Notes: a model not told the origin generated them from the letters alone. A DNA stretch of 64,000 nucleotides from Coffea arabica (GCF_036785885.1 NC_092312.1:15146001-15210000), one strand, 5' to 3'; counted from the first letter of the stretch, positions 1 to 12,355 are shown. Numbers and translations are program-made.

Positions 1-464
1 AAAAGGTCTGGTACTACAATGCGTCACATTCCAACCCAGCAAAAACGCCTTTCAAGAAACATGGACAAGAGCATGGACAAGAAAATGGCAGAAAAAGAAA
101 CATGGACAAGAGCAAAATTGAAAAATAGAGACAATTGGAGAGAGAGTTTATGTTAGTCTTGAAATTGAACAGAATTGGATTTCTTGAATATACTGCAATT
201 GCAAAACAAAGGGCCGTTAAATCAGTTCTTAGCATGTGGATCGATGAACAAAATATAAACTATTTACTTTGCATTGAGATACATATACAGTATCATGTGA
301 TTTTTTTTTTTTTTTTTTAAAAAAGGTTTAAAATGGCTGAAGTGATTTAGGCAATTTTGTTTTCATTTTGTAAGTGTATTCTAACCAGAGTAATGAGAGA
401 ATATAGTAACATTGATCTGAAATTTCAAAACTTTTTATTTTTCAAAACAAAAATGTATAATTAC

Positions 465-1248
465 CAGCTGGCGACCTGTCTGGTCAAGAATTCCGGATGC
501 TGCTGATGCATAGTTAACGCCTTCAGTGATGTCCTGGCCTTTGATATTTGCAAATGGAGGCATGTAGCCGGCAAATCCAAGGAGCTCAGCTGCCAGAAAC
601 AGACGTATACTTTCTTTCTATCATTAAGTAGCACATATCTAAGTGGCAAGCCCTAGCTTGTTTACGAAATTCATCTCTCTTTTTTTTCAGTCCTTAAACT
701 TCAAGCATCTCTTTACGAGATAGATTTCATATTTTAAGAGTAATGTTCGAAGTTGAAGTTTAAGAACTATAAAGTTGATGCTTTCATATTTTAAGAGTTA
801 AAAGTGTCCAAGAATAAAAATTAAAAACTCAGCTTGAAATGCTTTTAGGAGTCCAAAGTGGAATATAGTCTTCAATTCATAAAAGAGTCCATACGAATCA
901 AAAAACTTTTTGAAAGAAATAATGCAATTTAAAAAAAAAAAAAAAAAAAAGAAAGAAGTTTTGTGCTGGATATTGAAAAAGAAAGAGATGGTTACCTATG
1001 AAGTCCGCATGGTTTCGCCCATTGGTGAAGCGACCAGTTGGACCTTCCGGGAAATCAATGCCGTAAGGTGGATAATTTGCCTTGGCGGTAGTGTTCAGGT
1101 CATTGTTGTTGCCATTGTCATCTTGTGAGTCACCGAAAATGAAGTAACAAGGGACCTGTGGATTGCCCAGAGCAAATGGTTGCAAGAAGAAGAAGATGAC
1201 CATTCCTACGACGGGCAAGAGAACCCATTGCTTTGTTACAAAAGTCAT
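465..1248 (-). CDS. GDSL esterase/lipase gene A, 5' part only (exons 1-2)
   Basis: Secreted serine esterase of the plant GDSL (SGNH) family, cut by the window edge. Exon 1 is 1248-996 and exon 2 is 589-465; donors are GTAAC after 996 and GTAAT after 465, and the phases join cleanly (253 + 125 bp). Exons 3-5 must lie left of base 1. Residues 1-28 form a hydrophobic signal peptide. Block I follows: CYFIFGDS with catalytic Ser41, then Q42 where most relatives have Leu. Exon 2 carries the block with NYASAASGI. I chose the ATG at 1248 because a TATA-like box lies at 1315-1322 and because it matches the start of gene B; an in-frame upstream start at 1272 would add eight residues. It is the closest relative of gene B in the window. 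Substrate unknown; cutin, wax or other apoplastic esters are family-level possibilities only. Confidence 0.9.
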
Positions 1249-1314
1249 GAATGCCGATGAGGAAAGAAGCAAGTGATAGGAAAAGCCAGACGCGGAGGTA
1301 CCAAAGTCATTGCC

Positions 1315-1322
1315 AAAATATA
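1315..1322 (-). promoter_or_regulatory. TATA-like box of gene A
   Basis: Reads TATATTTT on the minus strand, 67 bp upstream of the chosen ATG at 1248. The equivalent place in paralogue B also has a TATA box. Confidence 0.45.
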
Positions 1323-1499
1323 GAAGGCAGAGGAGCTATTGCAGTTGGCTGTAGTGGTGGTCCACCTTGGGAGAGGGCGGAGCCACTCCATCTCCATGTG
1401 CAGCCTGTTAAACCTGACCCGGCAAAGGAGTCGGTGATTGATTCAACTAATGAATTGATTGTTGAATCTGTGGGTCGATCACTAAAAAAATATTTATAA

Positions 1500-2280
1500 G
1501 GGTAAATTATATTAACTTCCCCTCTTGTTTTTACAAAAGTTAGGGATCTCCACTCTTGATCTCGGAACAAAGAGGACCTCCCCTCTTGTCTGCCAAATAA
1601 CAAGAAAAGCTTCCCTACCTAGCTATGATCAGGGGAGAAATGTTAACTACTTTTGTCATAAACTCAATTCAAAGTCCCCAAACCACCATTTCAATGACAC
1701 AAGTAATTATTTCCAAAAAAAAATTAAGAAAAATAGAGTGGAGTACCGATCACACATAATTTTATTTATAGCCATAAAAGTAAATCCATAATACTTCTTT
1801 TCTATATTAGCTTTGCCACAAAATAAGTTGATGTCTTGAATCATTTATGTAATATTCATGTATATACAAGTTGAAATTTTAAATTGTTAATATATTTGAT
1901 AAATGTACAGTTTGGACACCTCATTTTATTAGAATCCAATTTATTCTTGAAGTAGGTACACATGCAAATCTATTAATTTTGACTGGGAAGAATAAAAATA
2001 ATGAACAAATTAAATATGGGAAATCTTCAAATTTTAATGCATAAAAATCGCTTTATTCTTCTTTTTTCCCCCCATTTCTTAGAGAACTAAAGCTCTTTGT
2101 TTTGACAATTTTCTTTTGTTTAATATAAGATAAAGGGTAAAAATGTAAAATGAAAACTATTGTAAATGTTGACTTGATGGAAGACATTATTGATAAGAGA
2201 GGCTCATGTTGTCTCAGAATCACGAGAAGAGACCCCTGACTGTTGCAGGAAACTAGAGGGGAGGTCAGTGTAATTCACCG
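1500..2280. mobile_element. Mutator-like non-autonomous element, old
   Basis: Long imperfect terminal inverted repeats: the left end starts GGGTAAATTATATTAACTTC and the right end, reversed, starts CGGTGAATTACACTGACCTC; both continue into CCCTCT and then a TCAGGG/TTAGGG-like stretch, so similarity covers about 60 bp. The flanking 9-mers (1491-1499 and 2281-2289) match at 6 of 9 positions, consistent with a decayed 9-bp target duplication. No coding capacity. It lies between gene A and gene B. Confidence 0.6.
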
Positions 2281-3371
2281 TCTTTGCAAATACATGTGAC
2301 ATAATTATTAGTTATCTTGAGGTGCGTAGAATTTATAAATAAAGTACTTCATCAATATTAATTAGTACATCTAAAAAGATATATTTTGAATATATAAACT
2401 TAATAAATGAGTCAATTTCTTTATATCATACTTTAAAAATATAAAGCATGCATTCAAAGATAAACAAAAAATTAGCTTATTTATTAAAAGAATAGGCTTT
2501 TAAGGAAATAGAATTAAGTTTTTGTCAATACTTTGCCAAAAAAATTCAATTAATTTTCAACCGTTGTTTACGTAATAATAACACTTTCATATTGAAAGTT
2601 GAATTAATTATGCAATAATAAAGTAAACAAATACATTTGAAGGGACATTTGGTCAACAAGTGAAAGTTTATTTCCAATAATAAAGTCTTTTGCACGTCAA
2701 TGAAGACATTCATATTTCCCCTTGAGAAAAAATTGAACTTTAAACAAAATTATTTTGAGATTCAAGGTCCAGACATTGGTAAAAACATACATTTTGATCC
2801 AAAAACAAAGACCTATGTTATTCATCGCAGGGGAGGTTAGGTCAGTCCAAATAAGGCTTGACCGATTACATATTGTCAAATTAATAAGATAATTGTACAC
2901 AGATATACATCGGTCCAATCTCATTCCGAATCAATACTATGAAGTGGACTCACATTGGGTCTTAATATATACATGTGTGTGTGTGTGTGTGAGAGAGAGA
3001 CCTTGAAGCAGGTTGGGCTTGGGCCACCAAGATTTTATTACCGGTTCGATTTTAATATATAGTATCAGGACGTAGAGATTATGAATTCAAATTTCCTTTT
3101 CGCCTACTCTTTGTTTTCTAAATCTCACCTCTTTTAATTTTTTTTTTTAAAGTAGGTTATATAGTTGTAAGAGTATATAGGGTTAGAACAATCACAGGGG
3201 CAAACTAGTATACCATGGTATAATCCCACCCCTTATTTATCTTGGGAAAACTGTTACCACCTCCAATGTAAGATTATTTTATCTTACGAATGAGGGATTA
3301 ATTTGGTAAAATGAAAAGTCTAATTGCATAAAACTAACTAAATATGGGATAACATAATATTAATAATTTAA
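2281..3371. other. Intergenic AT-rich DNA, no gene seen
   Basis: No exon of a recognised family. It contains a short GT/GA microsatellite near 2973-3000 and otherwise AT-rich sequence. Confidence 0.6.
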
Positions 3372-4187
3372 TCCTATGTCATCTCATGCAACAAACTAGC
3401 GAAGTCTTTTAGACTAATAAAGGCACGGTTTGAATCCGAACGTATTATACTGACTGTCAATTTATTGTGGCAAATCTGGAAATCTAGAAATGAGAAACAG
3501 TTCAATGGTCAGGAAAGGAATCCGTTAGTAGCAGTGAGTAAGGCAGTGGGGGAATGGAAGGAGTTTCAGGATGCTCAAGCAGAGGAATTGGAGAGTCAGG
3601 GAAGTGGTAAGCATGAAGCTGAGGGATCAAGGGGGTGGAGGCTTCCTCAGGAAGGTTGGGTCAAGATAAACACCGATGCTGCATTACAAAAGAAGGAAGG
3701 TCTGGCGGGATGGGGAATGGTTGCAAGGGATTGGCAAGGGAAAGTTCTGAAAGCTTGGGCAATACCAAACCGTAGCTGTTCTAATCCAAAACTGGAGGAG
3801 TCATTGGCTTTAAGAGCTGCCATGTTGCTGGCAAAACAGCAGGGTTGGAAGAAGGTGATGTTTGAATCGGACTGCCTACAGGTGGTGGAGGAAATTAACA
3901 AGGAGCAGTCGTATGAGATAGGCTCAGTAGTATTAGATGATATCAGGGAACTTAGGAAAAATTTTTACGAATGTTGTTTTACCTTTACTCGAAGAGTAAA
4001 CAACTTTGTTAGCCATAGACTTGCCAAATTGGCAATTAGCTTAACAATACAAACTGAATGGAAGGACATCTTCCCAGACTGGCTGCCTGCACTGGTGCAA
4101 GCAGATATTGAGGGCAGTTGCCCATCTTTCATGTAAAGTTTATGTTCAGTAATAGAATGTTACCGACCTTTTGACAAAAAAAAAAAA
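3372..4187 (+). mobile_element. 5'-truncated LINE with open RNase H domain
   Basis: An open frame from about 3372 to the stop at 4134-4136 encodes the end of a non-LTR retrotransposon polyprotein. First comes the typical linker LLWQIWKSRN, then an RNase H fold: INTDAA with the first acidic residue, LEESLALRAAM with the Glu, FESDC with the second Asp, and a final RRVNNFVSHRLAK stretch. A run of 12 A at 4176-4187 is the poly-A tail, 40 bp after the stop. Reverse transcriptase and endonuclease are absent, so this is a 5'-truncated copy that cannot move itself. No ATG opens the frame near the domain. I could not find a target-site duplication. The frame has no internal stop, so the copy is young or under selection; youth is the simpler reading. 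Confidence 0.8.
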
Positions 4188-4470
4188 GAATCCTCACTCA
4201 ATCAAACATGTGATTACATAAAGGTCTTTTAGAACTATAAGAACACTTAATAAACTTTGAACGAGGATTCTGCACAGACATTGGGCTTTTACACAATTCT
4301 AATAGTAATTATAAATGGTCTGAGATTAATGATAACATATTGTTTCCATTGAGGAGATAATGTCATACTAGCACATTCGGACTCTCCAGTTTTATTACAT
4401 CGAGTTTGATTTGTTGGAAACTTGGAATATAGAAATATCATGGGACACATAGATACAGTCTATTGTATCT

Positions 4471-7400
4471 TCACTTTATCATGACAGGTTTTGCCTGTAG
4501 GCCGCCAATGGCAAGAGGATCAGCATCAAGTAATGAGGATAACGCAGAATATGCTAATCTTGAATATGCTTCATTGACTACTTCACTGGGATGGAAATCA
4601 TCCCAAAAATAATATTGGTTCCTGTTGCTGCAGGGAATTTGTCCAGGAATACACTGTCCACGAGCAACTGTTGCAGACACGTTGCAGCATGGTGCATTGC
4701 CAATTGTAATTTCTGAAATAGATTAAGTGTAAGATTGAATTAAAAAGAGAGAACAGAACCGGCAAAAAAAAAAAAAACAGCGGAATGTAAGACAGCAGGA
4801 AAGATACAATGACTTCATTTGTTGAAAAAAAAAAAAAAGAAAACAAGAAACATAAACTAACTAAGATCTCCTCAACAATAATTTTTTGAATGCAGTATTT
4901 ATTATTTATTCAGGTTGAATCTATTTTGTGAATCAAACAGAATGTTCCAGTAAAATAGGAGCTCAACGTACCTGCCGGGGTGGATAAATTGTTCAAATTG
5001 ATTGCTCTCACATCTACATAAAGAAATTGTGCATCGCTTAACTCGGTATTCAGTTCTTCAACCAGTGGCTTGAGCTTGTCATTGAATAACAGAACTTCAT
5101 CGTTAATAGAATCCACACAGTTACCATCTGCAGATAACTCAGCAGGTATGCAGCCAAGCAAACCAAGCCCAAAAACAGCTATTTTTCTTGCCCCCAATCT
5201 GTACAAAGTCTAGCACCAAAAGGGTTTCAAGTTAATTTTCTTTTTCTTTTTTTTTTTTTTAAATTTATATACCTGGTGAACACGAAAATAATGAACGAAG
5301 ACTGAATTTTGTTAAAGAAAAATAAACATAATAATAACTAAACCAACCCGTAGTTGCTGAGAATAATGCCTAATTAACAAGCTGGCAAATTCTGTTGGAG
5401 TATATAGGTGGCTTGTAGGATAATATTCTGGCAACAAGTAGTTGTTGATGTAGTCATTATTCCCCAATGCAGCAGTGTACAGACATTTGGCCAGATATTC
5501 TTTTGTTGCAGATCTGTTTCCAATCAACCGCACGATGCGCGAAATTACTCTCTCGTGATTGTGCAATTGTTCGTTGAAGCTGAAGAGATCGCCCTATTAG
5601 CAAATAAAAAAGCATCATGCAGAGCGGCTTTTGGTCATGTTACCTCCTTCATGTGAAAATTAACAATAAAATAAAGAGCAAAGCACCTATACTCTTTTTT
5701 CCCGCATTATATTTAGATTTTTTCTTTAAAAGTGGGATTCTTATGCTTTATCTTGCACTGACACCTAAGGTGTTGATCGCTCAAAAACCATTGCATCTAC
5801 TTTTTGCCTTGCACATACATTAGGTTGTCATAAAATTCTTATCCTTTTTCCCTTCTCAATTACTCCTTTTTGTTAAAATTTATGCCTCTGAGCTCCCTTT
5901 CTTTGTATTTTCTAAGAAATTTTATTCAAGCTGTAGGACTTATCATCTATAATTAGGCAACGAGAATATCTTTGGGTTAGCTTCCTTTTATTGAGCAATT
6001 TCAAAGAGCTGAATGTGTTTATCAAACAAGAAATCGGACACTAATAGAAACAAGAGATCAAGCTATGACAATCTAATAAAACCTTATGCATAAATTGCCA
6101 TCTATAGCGTGGGTTGAGCAGCAAATTACTTCCTATAGACGATCAACCAGACGAGTGGCCCAGATTTTTGGTACAGGAGAAGTGTGAAAGACATTTATGC
6201 CCTCAATACATAATACTTTGGTAGTTCTATTATTTTTAAGAGTGGTGTTATTATATTCTACTAGTAAAGAACATTGTACACTGCTCTCTAGAAAATGGTG
6301 ATACAATTGTAGATATAAAAAATGAAATAATTTCAGAAACCTCCCATGAGTTTTCTGACACTTTCACTGACCTCCTTTGAAATTTCAAAAATTACACTAT
6401 CCTCCTTTGAACTTAAGGTTTTGGTAACAAAATCAGTCCAACTCAGAAAAAAGCACTATTGAAAAAGTATTTTGAGGAGTGAGATGATAATTTTCTTTCA
6501 TATATGCCCTTTTCTAATTGTCTTCAAGTTGTATTAGTAAAGCAAAAAATAATTAATAAAAATCAAGGAATATATGTAAAATTTGAAAAGATGCAGCAAC
6601 TATAACCTGAAGCAACAATGGTTTTTGCACATGCTAGTGCAAATTGTAATGGCCATATTTTTTGTCATTTGCAAGTTGCAACTATATATAAAAGACACAA
6701 CTAACTCTATAATGCCATTAAATTATTGGTATAAGCATCTAAATTTGGGCAAAAAAATTAATCTTTTTATTGTAGTTGACGAGGTAAAAGTAAATATATT
6801 GATGCAGAAAACATACAAGTCTTAGTCAACAAATCAACAATAAACAGTATAAATAGTTTTGTTTAACCACAAGATTCAACAAAATAAGTTAGTCAAAAAA
6901 ATTTTCTATTTCTCTTGCTCATAAGGTCTATTTGTGCAGATTATATAAGGTTGTCTATTCCAATTATTGTCAAGTGATATCAATCACAAAAAAAGTGCCA
7001 TCTTAAGATAGCAATTGATGCAATTTTTTGATTGTAATTATGGTTGCTAATTTGAGATGAAATAATCATATTTTGGTTTAATTAGTTAATCTTATTTATT
7101 TAGTGCCCTAATCTTTTTTTTTGTCATATATCCATTTGTAATAATGCATAACATCTTAGGGCAAAGTAGTACTTTCACTATATTTTATATAAGTAATTAA
7201 TGGGTCCAAATTTTTGGCAAGAGAGGTTAGTATAATTTTTAAAATCTTAAGGGAGGTCAGTGAAAGTGTTAGAAACCTCAAGAGAGGTTTCTGAAATTAT
7301 CCCATAAAAAATTACATAAATTATTTTTACTAAAAAAATTTAGTTGTGATAAATTATACTATTTAATTTTTTTAGAAGAGAATACCAATATATATTTGAA

Positions 7401-10400
7401 TATCAAAAGGAATTATGAATAATGAGAAAGAAACAAAAATTGAATGTCAAATAATTTTTATAAATATTTAATTTCCATTTGTTGTGATAAGGAACTATCA
7501 CTAAAAATACAATACTTTTTTGTTGTGTATATACTTAACCGGTATATAATATCATGTTATGCATGCACACATATAGTTACATATACACACACACACATAC
7601 ATACATACATATGTCGGTACGTGGGCCATGTACCCTTTTGCCAATCTTGAATTCTCGGTGCCAAATTTGCATATATATGTATGCATGCATGCATGTATAT
7701 ATGTGTGTATATGTATATCTATATATGTGTATGTATGTGTTGCATTTTTTGAAAGTAAATTAAATATATACTTTTTTTGAGTCAGAAAACATTCATTTTA
7801 GTAATAATTCCTATAACATTAAATAAAAATTATTATTCATGAGAAAATTTTCAATTTCGTTTTTCCTTGTTTGTCCTCATTAGTAAATTCCTTTTGATGT
7901 TTAGACAATTTTTGATACATTCTTATGTAAAATATTTCAATATCATAAACTATCATAAGAAACTATATGTCGTTTAGTAAACTAATTTAAGTGATCTCTA
8001 CAATTACATCTCCAATTATCACCATTTTTTGGACATCAAATTATTTTGTTAATAGTTTAATAAAAACATTTTTTAAGGACAAAATTGTCGAAGTATTATA
8101 CATCACAATGCATGACTATCTTGTCATACCTCTATATATAGAAATTTAACCCTCATGTTTGTTCGTTTGTCTATAAATAGCAATTTATATGTTTTGGCAT
8201 TATAGGTAGAGAGTTCAAACTTCAAAAAAAAAAAAAAAAAATCGAAAACCCAGTTGACGCAACTTAGATTGAATTTCGGATCTAGGTAAAATCGAAATAT
8301 ATCCATTTATAATATTTGATAAAATAGTTTGGGAATGGATATTAAAAATATATTTTCAAATTACCAATTACTAGCTGAATTTTCAATATATATATATGTG
8401 TGTGTGTGTGTTATATATGTACATATTACTAAATATTCATTAGAAATTAGTTAACTATTGATTACTCTAGTGCAGTATTTACTAATTTACTACTAACGAA
8501 CTTAGTGATTTCCCACTAAAATTGGTCAATAGCAGAGACAGGAGCATGCAGATTCTCTCTACCGGCTGGTTCTTTTTGCATTGTCTCTAGAACCGATGGC
8601 CTAAAGCTGGCAAGTTACTTTGTTTTCTTTCTTTTTCTTTTTATTTTCATTTTCCTTTTTCTTTCCTTAAGTAATTTTACCACTTTAGCATGCCATGCGG
8701 TTTAACTGTGAGGAAATTATTTCTAAAGTGGAAATTATGTCAACAATGACCCAACGTATATGAAAAGATTTCATTTGAAAATTTCCTAAAATTGACATTC
8801 TATAGATACCTGTGTCTAAATTCAATACACAGACAGCATTAGGATCGGTATTTGGTGGACCAACCAAAGAAGAATGTGCATAAGATTATGACAATATCCT
8901 CCAATTCGATCCGTAAACAGCCTAGATACTGGACATAGCTCGAAACATGACAAATAACTATCCTGCTCTTCGTCAAAATTGACTAATGAAAATAATTCTG
9001 TATGCCTAAAATTCAGGATCTACGCAGTCGCACCTACAATAGCAGAATACATTTAATTGTCGAAATCGTGGCACATTGGTTCAGTCCAGTTTGATCTGAA
9101 CAATTCATTTCAAAACATTTTAATTTGAAATAAATGGCAAGGTCATATGCATTATCTGATTTGAACTACTAATTGTACTGTGCATCTACAGGTTCCCTCA
9201 TCCAAAAAGTCAGGATAGTGTCAAAGCTTGGCCCTATCCCTTTGCATTCGAAGCGGCAGGAATGCGCCTAGACTTCGATCTATGCTCAGTGGACAATCAT
9301 TCTTGTTTTCCTTTTTCTCTTCTTTTATTTAAAATCATGTAAAACGTGTATTTAGATACTTGAAGAACACCACAAAAAATGAATGGCCAATATTGATCTA
9401 TTAGTACCGTACTGTATTTTAGGATCCCCCCTCATTGTTTACCTCTCAAGAAAAGTTTGATGGAGTGTCATCATCATTTTGCATATTGAACTTTATCATG
9501 TTATTCCTTCCCAAAAAAAAAAAAAAAAAAAAAACTTTATCTTGTTATTGTAGTGCTACAAAGTGCAGACTTCATTACAAGACAGCAATCTTTTCTCACT
9601 TTTTGGATGTAACACAAAAGGTTTGGCACACAACATTACATTTCAGATTTTTTTTTTTTTTTTATGTAGCATGGACAGGGACAAATCTGGAAAATTGGGG
9701 TCAATTAATGATTTTATGAGGATGTTGATATTTGACAAGAGTTGGATTTCCAAAATTAACTGCAATTACAAGACAATGGACTACTAAACCAATTCTTAGC
9801 ATGTGGATGTACAAATCTAACTATTTAGTTTGCATTAGCAAAAGTAGATGCATGCACCATCATGTGATTAAAACAGAAGAAAAAAACAAAAGCTTTAAGA
9901 ATGTCGAAGTTATTTCGGCATTTTTCTTTTCTTTTGCAACCTTTGTTGTGGGAGTATGTCATCGGTATCAACTTCTAAGCACCTATTTTTTGAGAAAATA
10001 AGCTGTCTGCTTACCAGGTGACGACCTGTCTGATCAAGAATTCCAGATGCTCCTGAAGCATAATTAATGCCTTTAGTGATATCCCGGCCTTCTGTATTTG
10101 CAAATGGAGGTATGTAGCTGTCAAATCCAAGGAGCTCACCTGCCACAAAGAGACGTACACTTTCTAATTCATACCACGAATTATTGGACCTGGATCCTGT
10201 GCAACCGCAAGGGCAATTGACAAATTTGACGCTCCTTCATTTATTTAGTCATATTTAGAAAATTTAACTTTTAAAAATAATAGTTTAATTGTGATTTTTG
10301 TGTTTCTTTTTTCTAATTTTATTCCAATAAATTTGAAATTTAAATTTAAATAATAACATAAATATGATTAAAAAAAGAATTATATTAAAAAAGACACTAA

Positions 10401-11896
10401 AATATATTTTGATTTTTTTATATACGACAATTATTTTAGAACATTACAGAATGAAAGTACGACACTTTCAATATCATGATATGAAGGGAATAGTTTAGAT
10501 CAGTCCAACTAAATTTGAATTGATCTCAACGGTTAACTTAAAATTTATTGAGTTGTTATCGGCCGTCGAATGGCCCATACGGTTGTACGTATAACTGCAA
10601 CGGGTCCAAATCCCAAACTGTTGATGTTGATGTATAACATACAGGGCTGAGGGCACCAATGATTGTCGTTGAGAACAGTTCTGAATTGAATTATGTAATA
10701 TTTTTTTGAATAAAATATAAGTCTACATAAATTATTTGTAAAATTTAATAATAGAGACATAATTATTACATATGGAATTTACATAAATAGTAACAAAATA
10801 TCACATCCATATTATAAAGATGTATAAAAAAATTTACATAAAATTATAAAATATTTAAAAAATATTACACTGTTTCCCGCTCTCATAACATACGAGATGG
10901 CATGCACTAACTAGCAGCTTGCCGCCTATGGGAAAATGTCTATAAGAAAAAAAGTCTTTCTGAAAGACAATATATAAACAAAAAAATTCTATAATATATA
11001 GAAACAGGGGTTAATTTCACTTTGTCCCCCCAAACTTTGGACGATTACCCACTTCAGTCCCTAAACTTTAAAATGGGATACTTAAGTCCCTAAAACTTAT
11101 AAATTGGGACACTTAAGTCCCTAAACTTATAAAATGAGTCACTTAAATCCCTAAACTTATAAAATGGGACAATTCGACCACCAACGGCATTCAGGATTCT
11201 GTCAACAATTTTCCTTAATTGGGAAGTATTTATAAGTTTAGGAACTTAAGTGTCCCATTTTGAAGTTTAGGGACTGAAGTGGGTAATCGTCCAAAGCTTG
11301 GGGGGACAAAGTGGAATTAACCCTAGAAACAGTGACCAAGTCAAGAATTTATGATAACAGCAGTGACTCGTGAATATTGAATTAATTCTTTACGAGTCTT
11401 AAAAATAATAGAAATTAAAGAAGTCCGGAAAGCAAAAATCGGGGGATTTTTAGGGCGAGGGGGGTGATTCTGATATATGTCATTTTAGTCAAAATAGCAT
11501 GGGCACAAGAGAAGGTCATTTTACAAAAACTTCAAAACTTAACAGAGAGAGAGTTAAAAGAATATTTTAAAACTTAGGGGGTGCAGCTCTTGGTCGCCTG
11601 CTGCCTCAGCCTCTAATAATGGATAGGATAGGAAAGAGATAGTCACCAATGAAGTCTGCAGGATTTCGGCCATTGGTGAAGCGACCGGTTGGACCTTCTG
11701 GGAAATCAATGCCGTAAGGTGGATAATTTGCCCTGGCAGTTGTGTTCAGGTGATTATTGTTGCCATTGTCATCTTGCGAGTCTCCAAAAATGAAGTAGCA
11801 AGGGACCTGTTGTTCGCCTAGGGCAAATGGTTTCAAGAAACAGACAACCACTACAATGATGGATAGGAGAAACCATCGCCTGGCTGCAAAAGCCAT
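4471..11896 (-). CDS. GDSL esterase/lipase gene B (GDSQ variant)
   Basis: Secreted GDSL/SGNH hydrolase, 366 aa. Exons: 11896-11647, 10139-10015, 5593-5348, 5209-4972, 4712-4471 (stop TGA 4471-4473). All junctions are GT-AG and keep phase. A signal peptide covers about residues 1-27. Block I has catalytic Ser40 followed by Gln41 instead of Leu ([11 protein letters not shown]); block III is GNND with Asn171; the C-terminal dyad is Asp324/His327 in FWDDFHPSE. The exon 5 region lacks the GRNNGQITC stretch found in C-E and has [13 protein letters not shown] instead, so B belongs to a different subgroup. Intron 2 is 4421 bp and intron 1 is 1507 bp, and both carry Mutator-like insertions. Start chosen at 11896 because the upstream in-frame candidate (12016) lies above the TATA box. 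A hybrid of two old copies cannot be excluded, but the phases fit one gene. Confidence 0.9.
6324..7303. mobile_element. Mutator-like element in intron 2 of gene B
   Basis: A 980-bp insertion flanked by a perfect 9-bp duplication ATAAAAAAT (6315-6323 and 7304-7312), the signature length of Mutator-like elements. The inverted ends read GAAATAATTTCAGAAACCTC and GGGATAATTTCAGAAACCTC, with similarity running on through CACTTTCACTGACCTCC. No transposase. A related end occurs at 56338-56452. Confidence 0.85.
9724..9870. repeat. Intron segment shared with gene A (paralogous to about 170-300)
   Basis: This part of gene B intron 2 aligns with about 170-300 in gene A intron 2; both contain TTCTTAGCATGTGGAT and ATCATGTGATT at matching spacing. 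In both genes the block lies downstream of exon 2, so the duplication that made A and B included introns. Confidence 0.7.
11008..11323. mobile_element. Mutator-type MITE in intron 1 of gene B
   Basis: A 316-bp foldback element. The ends begin GGGTTAATTTCACTTTGTCC, and the right end is its near-perfect reverse complement for about 60 bp. A perfect 9-bp duplication TAGAAACAG flanks it (10999-11007 and 11324-11332). Inside the left arm a unit containing TAAGTCCCTAAA is repeated in tandem about four times. No coding capacity. Confidence 0.9.
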
Positions 11897-11994
11897 GAAT
11901 GCAGATTGACAAGAAGAAAAAGGCAATGGTAGGTTTAGCAAGTCAGAGGAAAAGGCAAATATGGAGGCACCAAGGATGCAGAGCGGGAGCCAAT

Positions 11995-12002
11995 ATTTTA
12001 TA
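11995..12002 (-). promoter_or_regulatory. TATA box of gene B
   Basis: TATAAAAT on the minus strand, about 100 bp upstream of the ATG at 11896. This fits a 5' leader of roughly 70 nt and argues against the upstream in-frame start. Confidence 0.6.
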
Positions 12003-12187
12003 CAAGGCGGAAGCACTACTGTAATTGGTCGATTCTGTGGAGTGAATTGGAACTCGTCATTTCTTAGACAACTGAATTTTGTACGTGACTGTAAAAAGTA
12101 TTTTTCTGGTCATTTTGTTTGTGCATGAAGAAAACTTTTTCAGTGTACATACTACATACTATCATTAAATACACAATTTGTAATAAT

Positions 12188-12355
12188 AGTGTGTTTGGAC
12201 AGCCAATTATTTGGCCAAATATATTTGCTGACATCACCATCACAATTTTCAATACACTTTTTTATCTTCTCAATTACCTTTTTATCTCACATACATCACA
12301 TCACAAAAAGTGCTATAGTAAAAATATTTCAAATAACTTACAATCCAAACACACT
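12188..12355 (+). mobile_element. Small MITE, copy 1 of 3
   Basis: About 168 bp with ends AGTGTGTTTGGA and its reverse complement. The body contains CTTTTTATCTCACATACATC and CACATCACAAAAAGTGCTA, shared with copies at 33720-33883 and 46738-46891. The target duplication could not be resolved. Confidence 0.75.

Noticed and set aside
11897-12016. Longer N-terminus for gene B starting at 12016
   Set aside because: It would begin upstream of the TATA box and does not look like a signal peptide.
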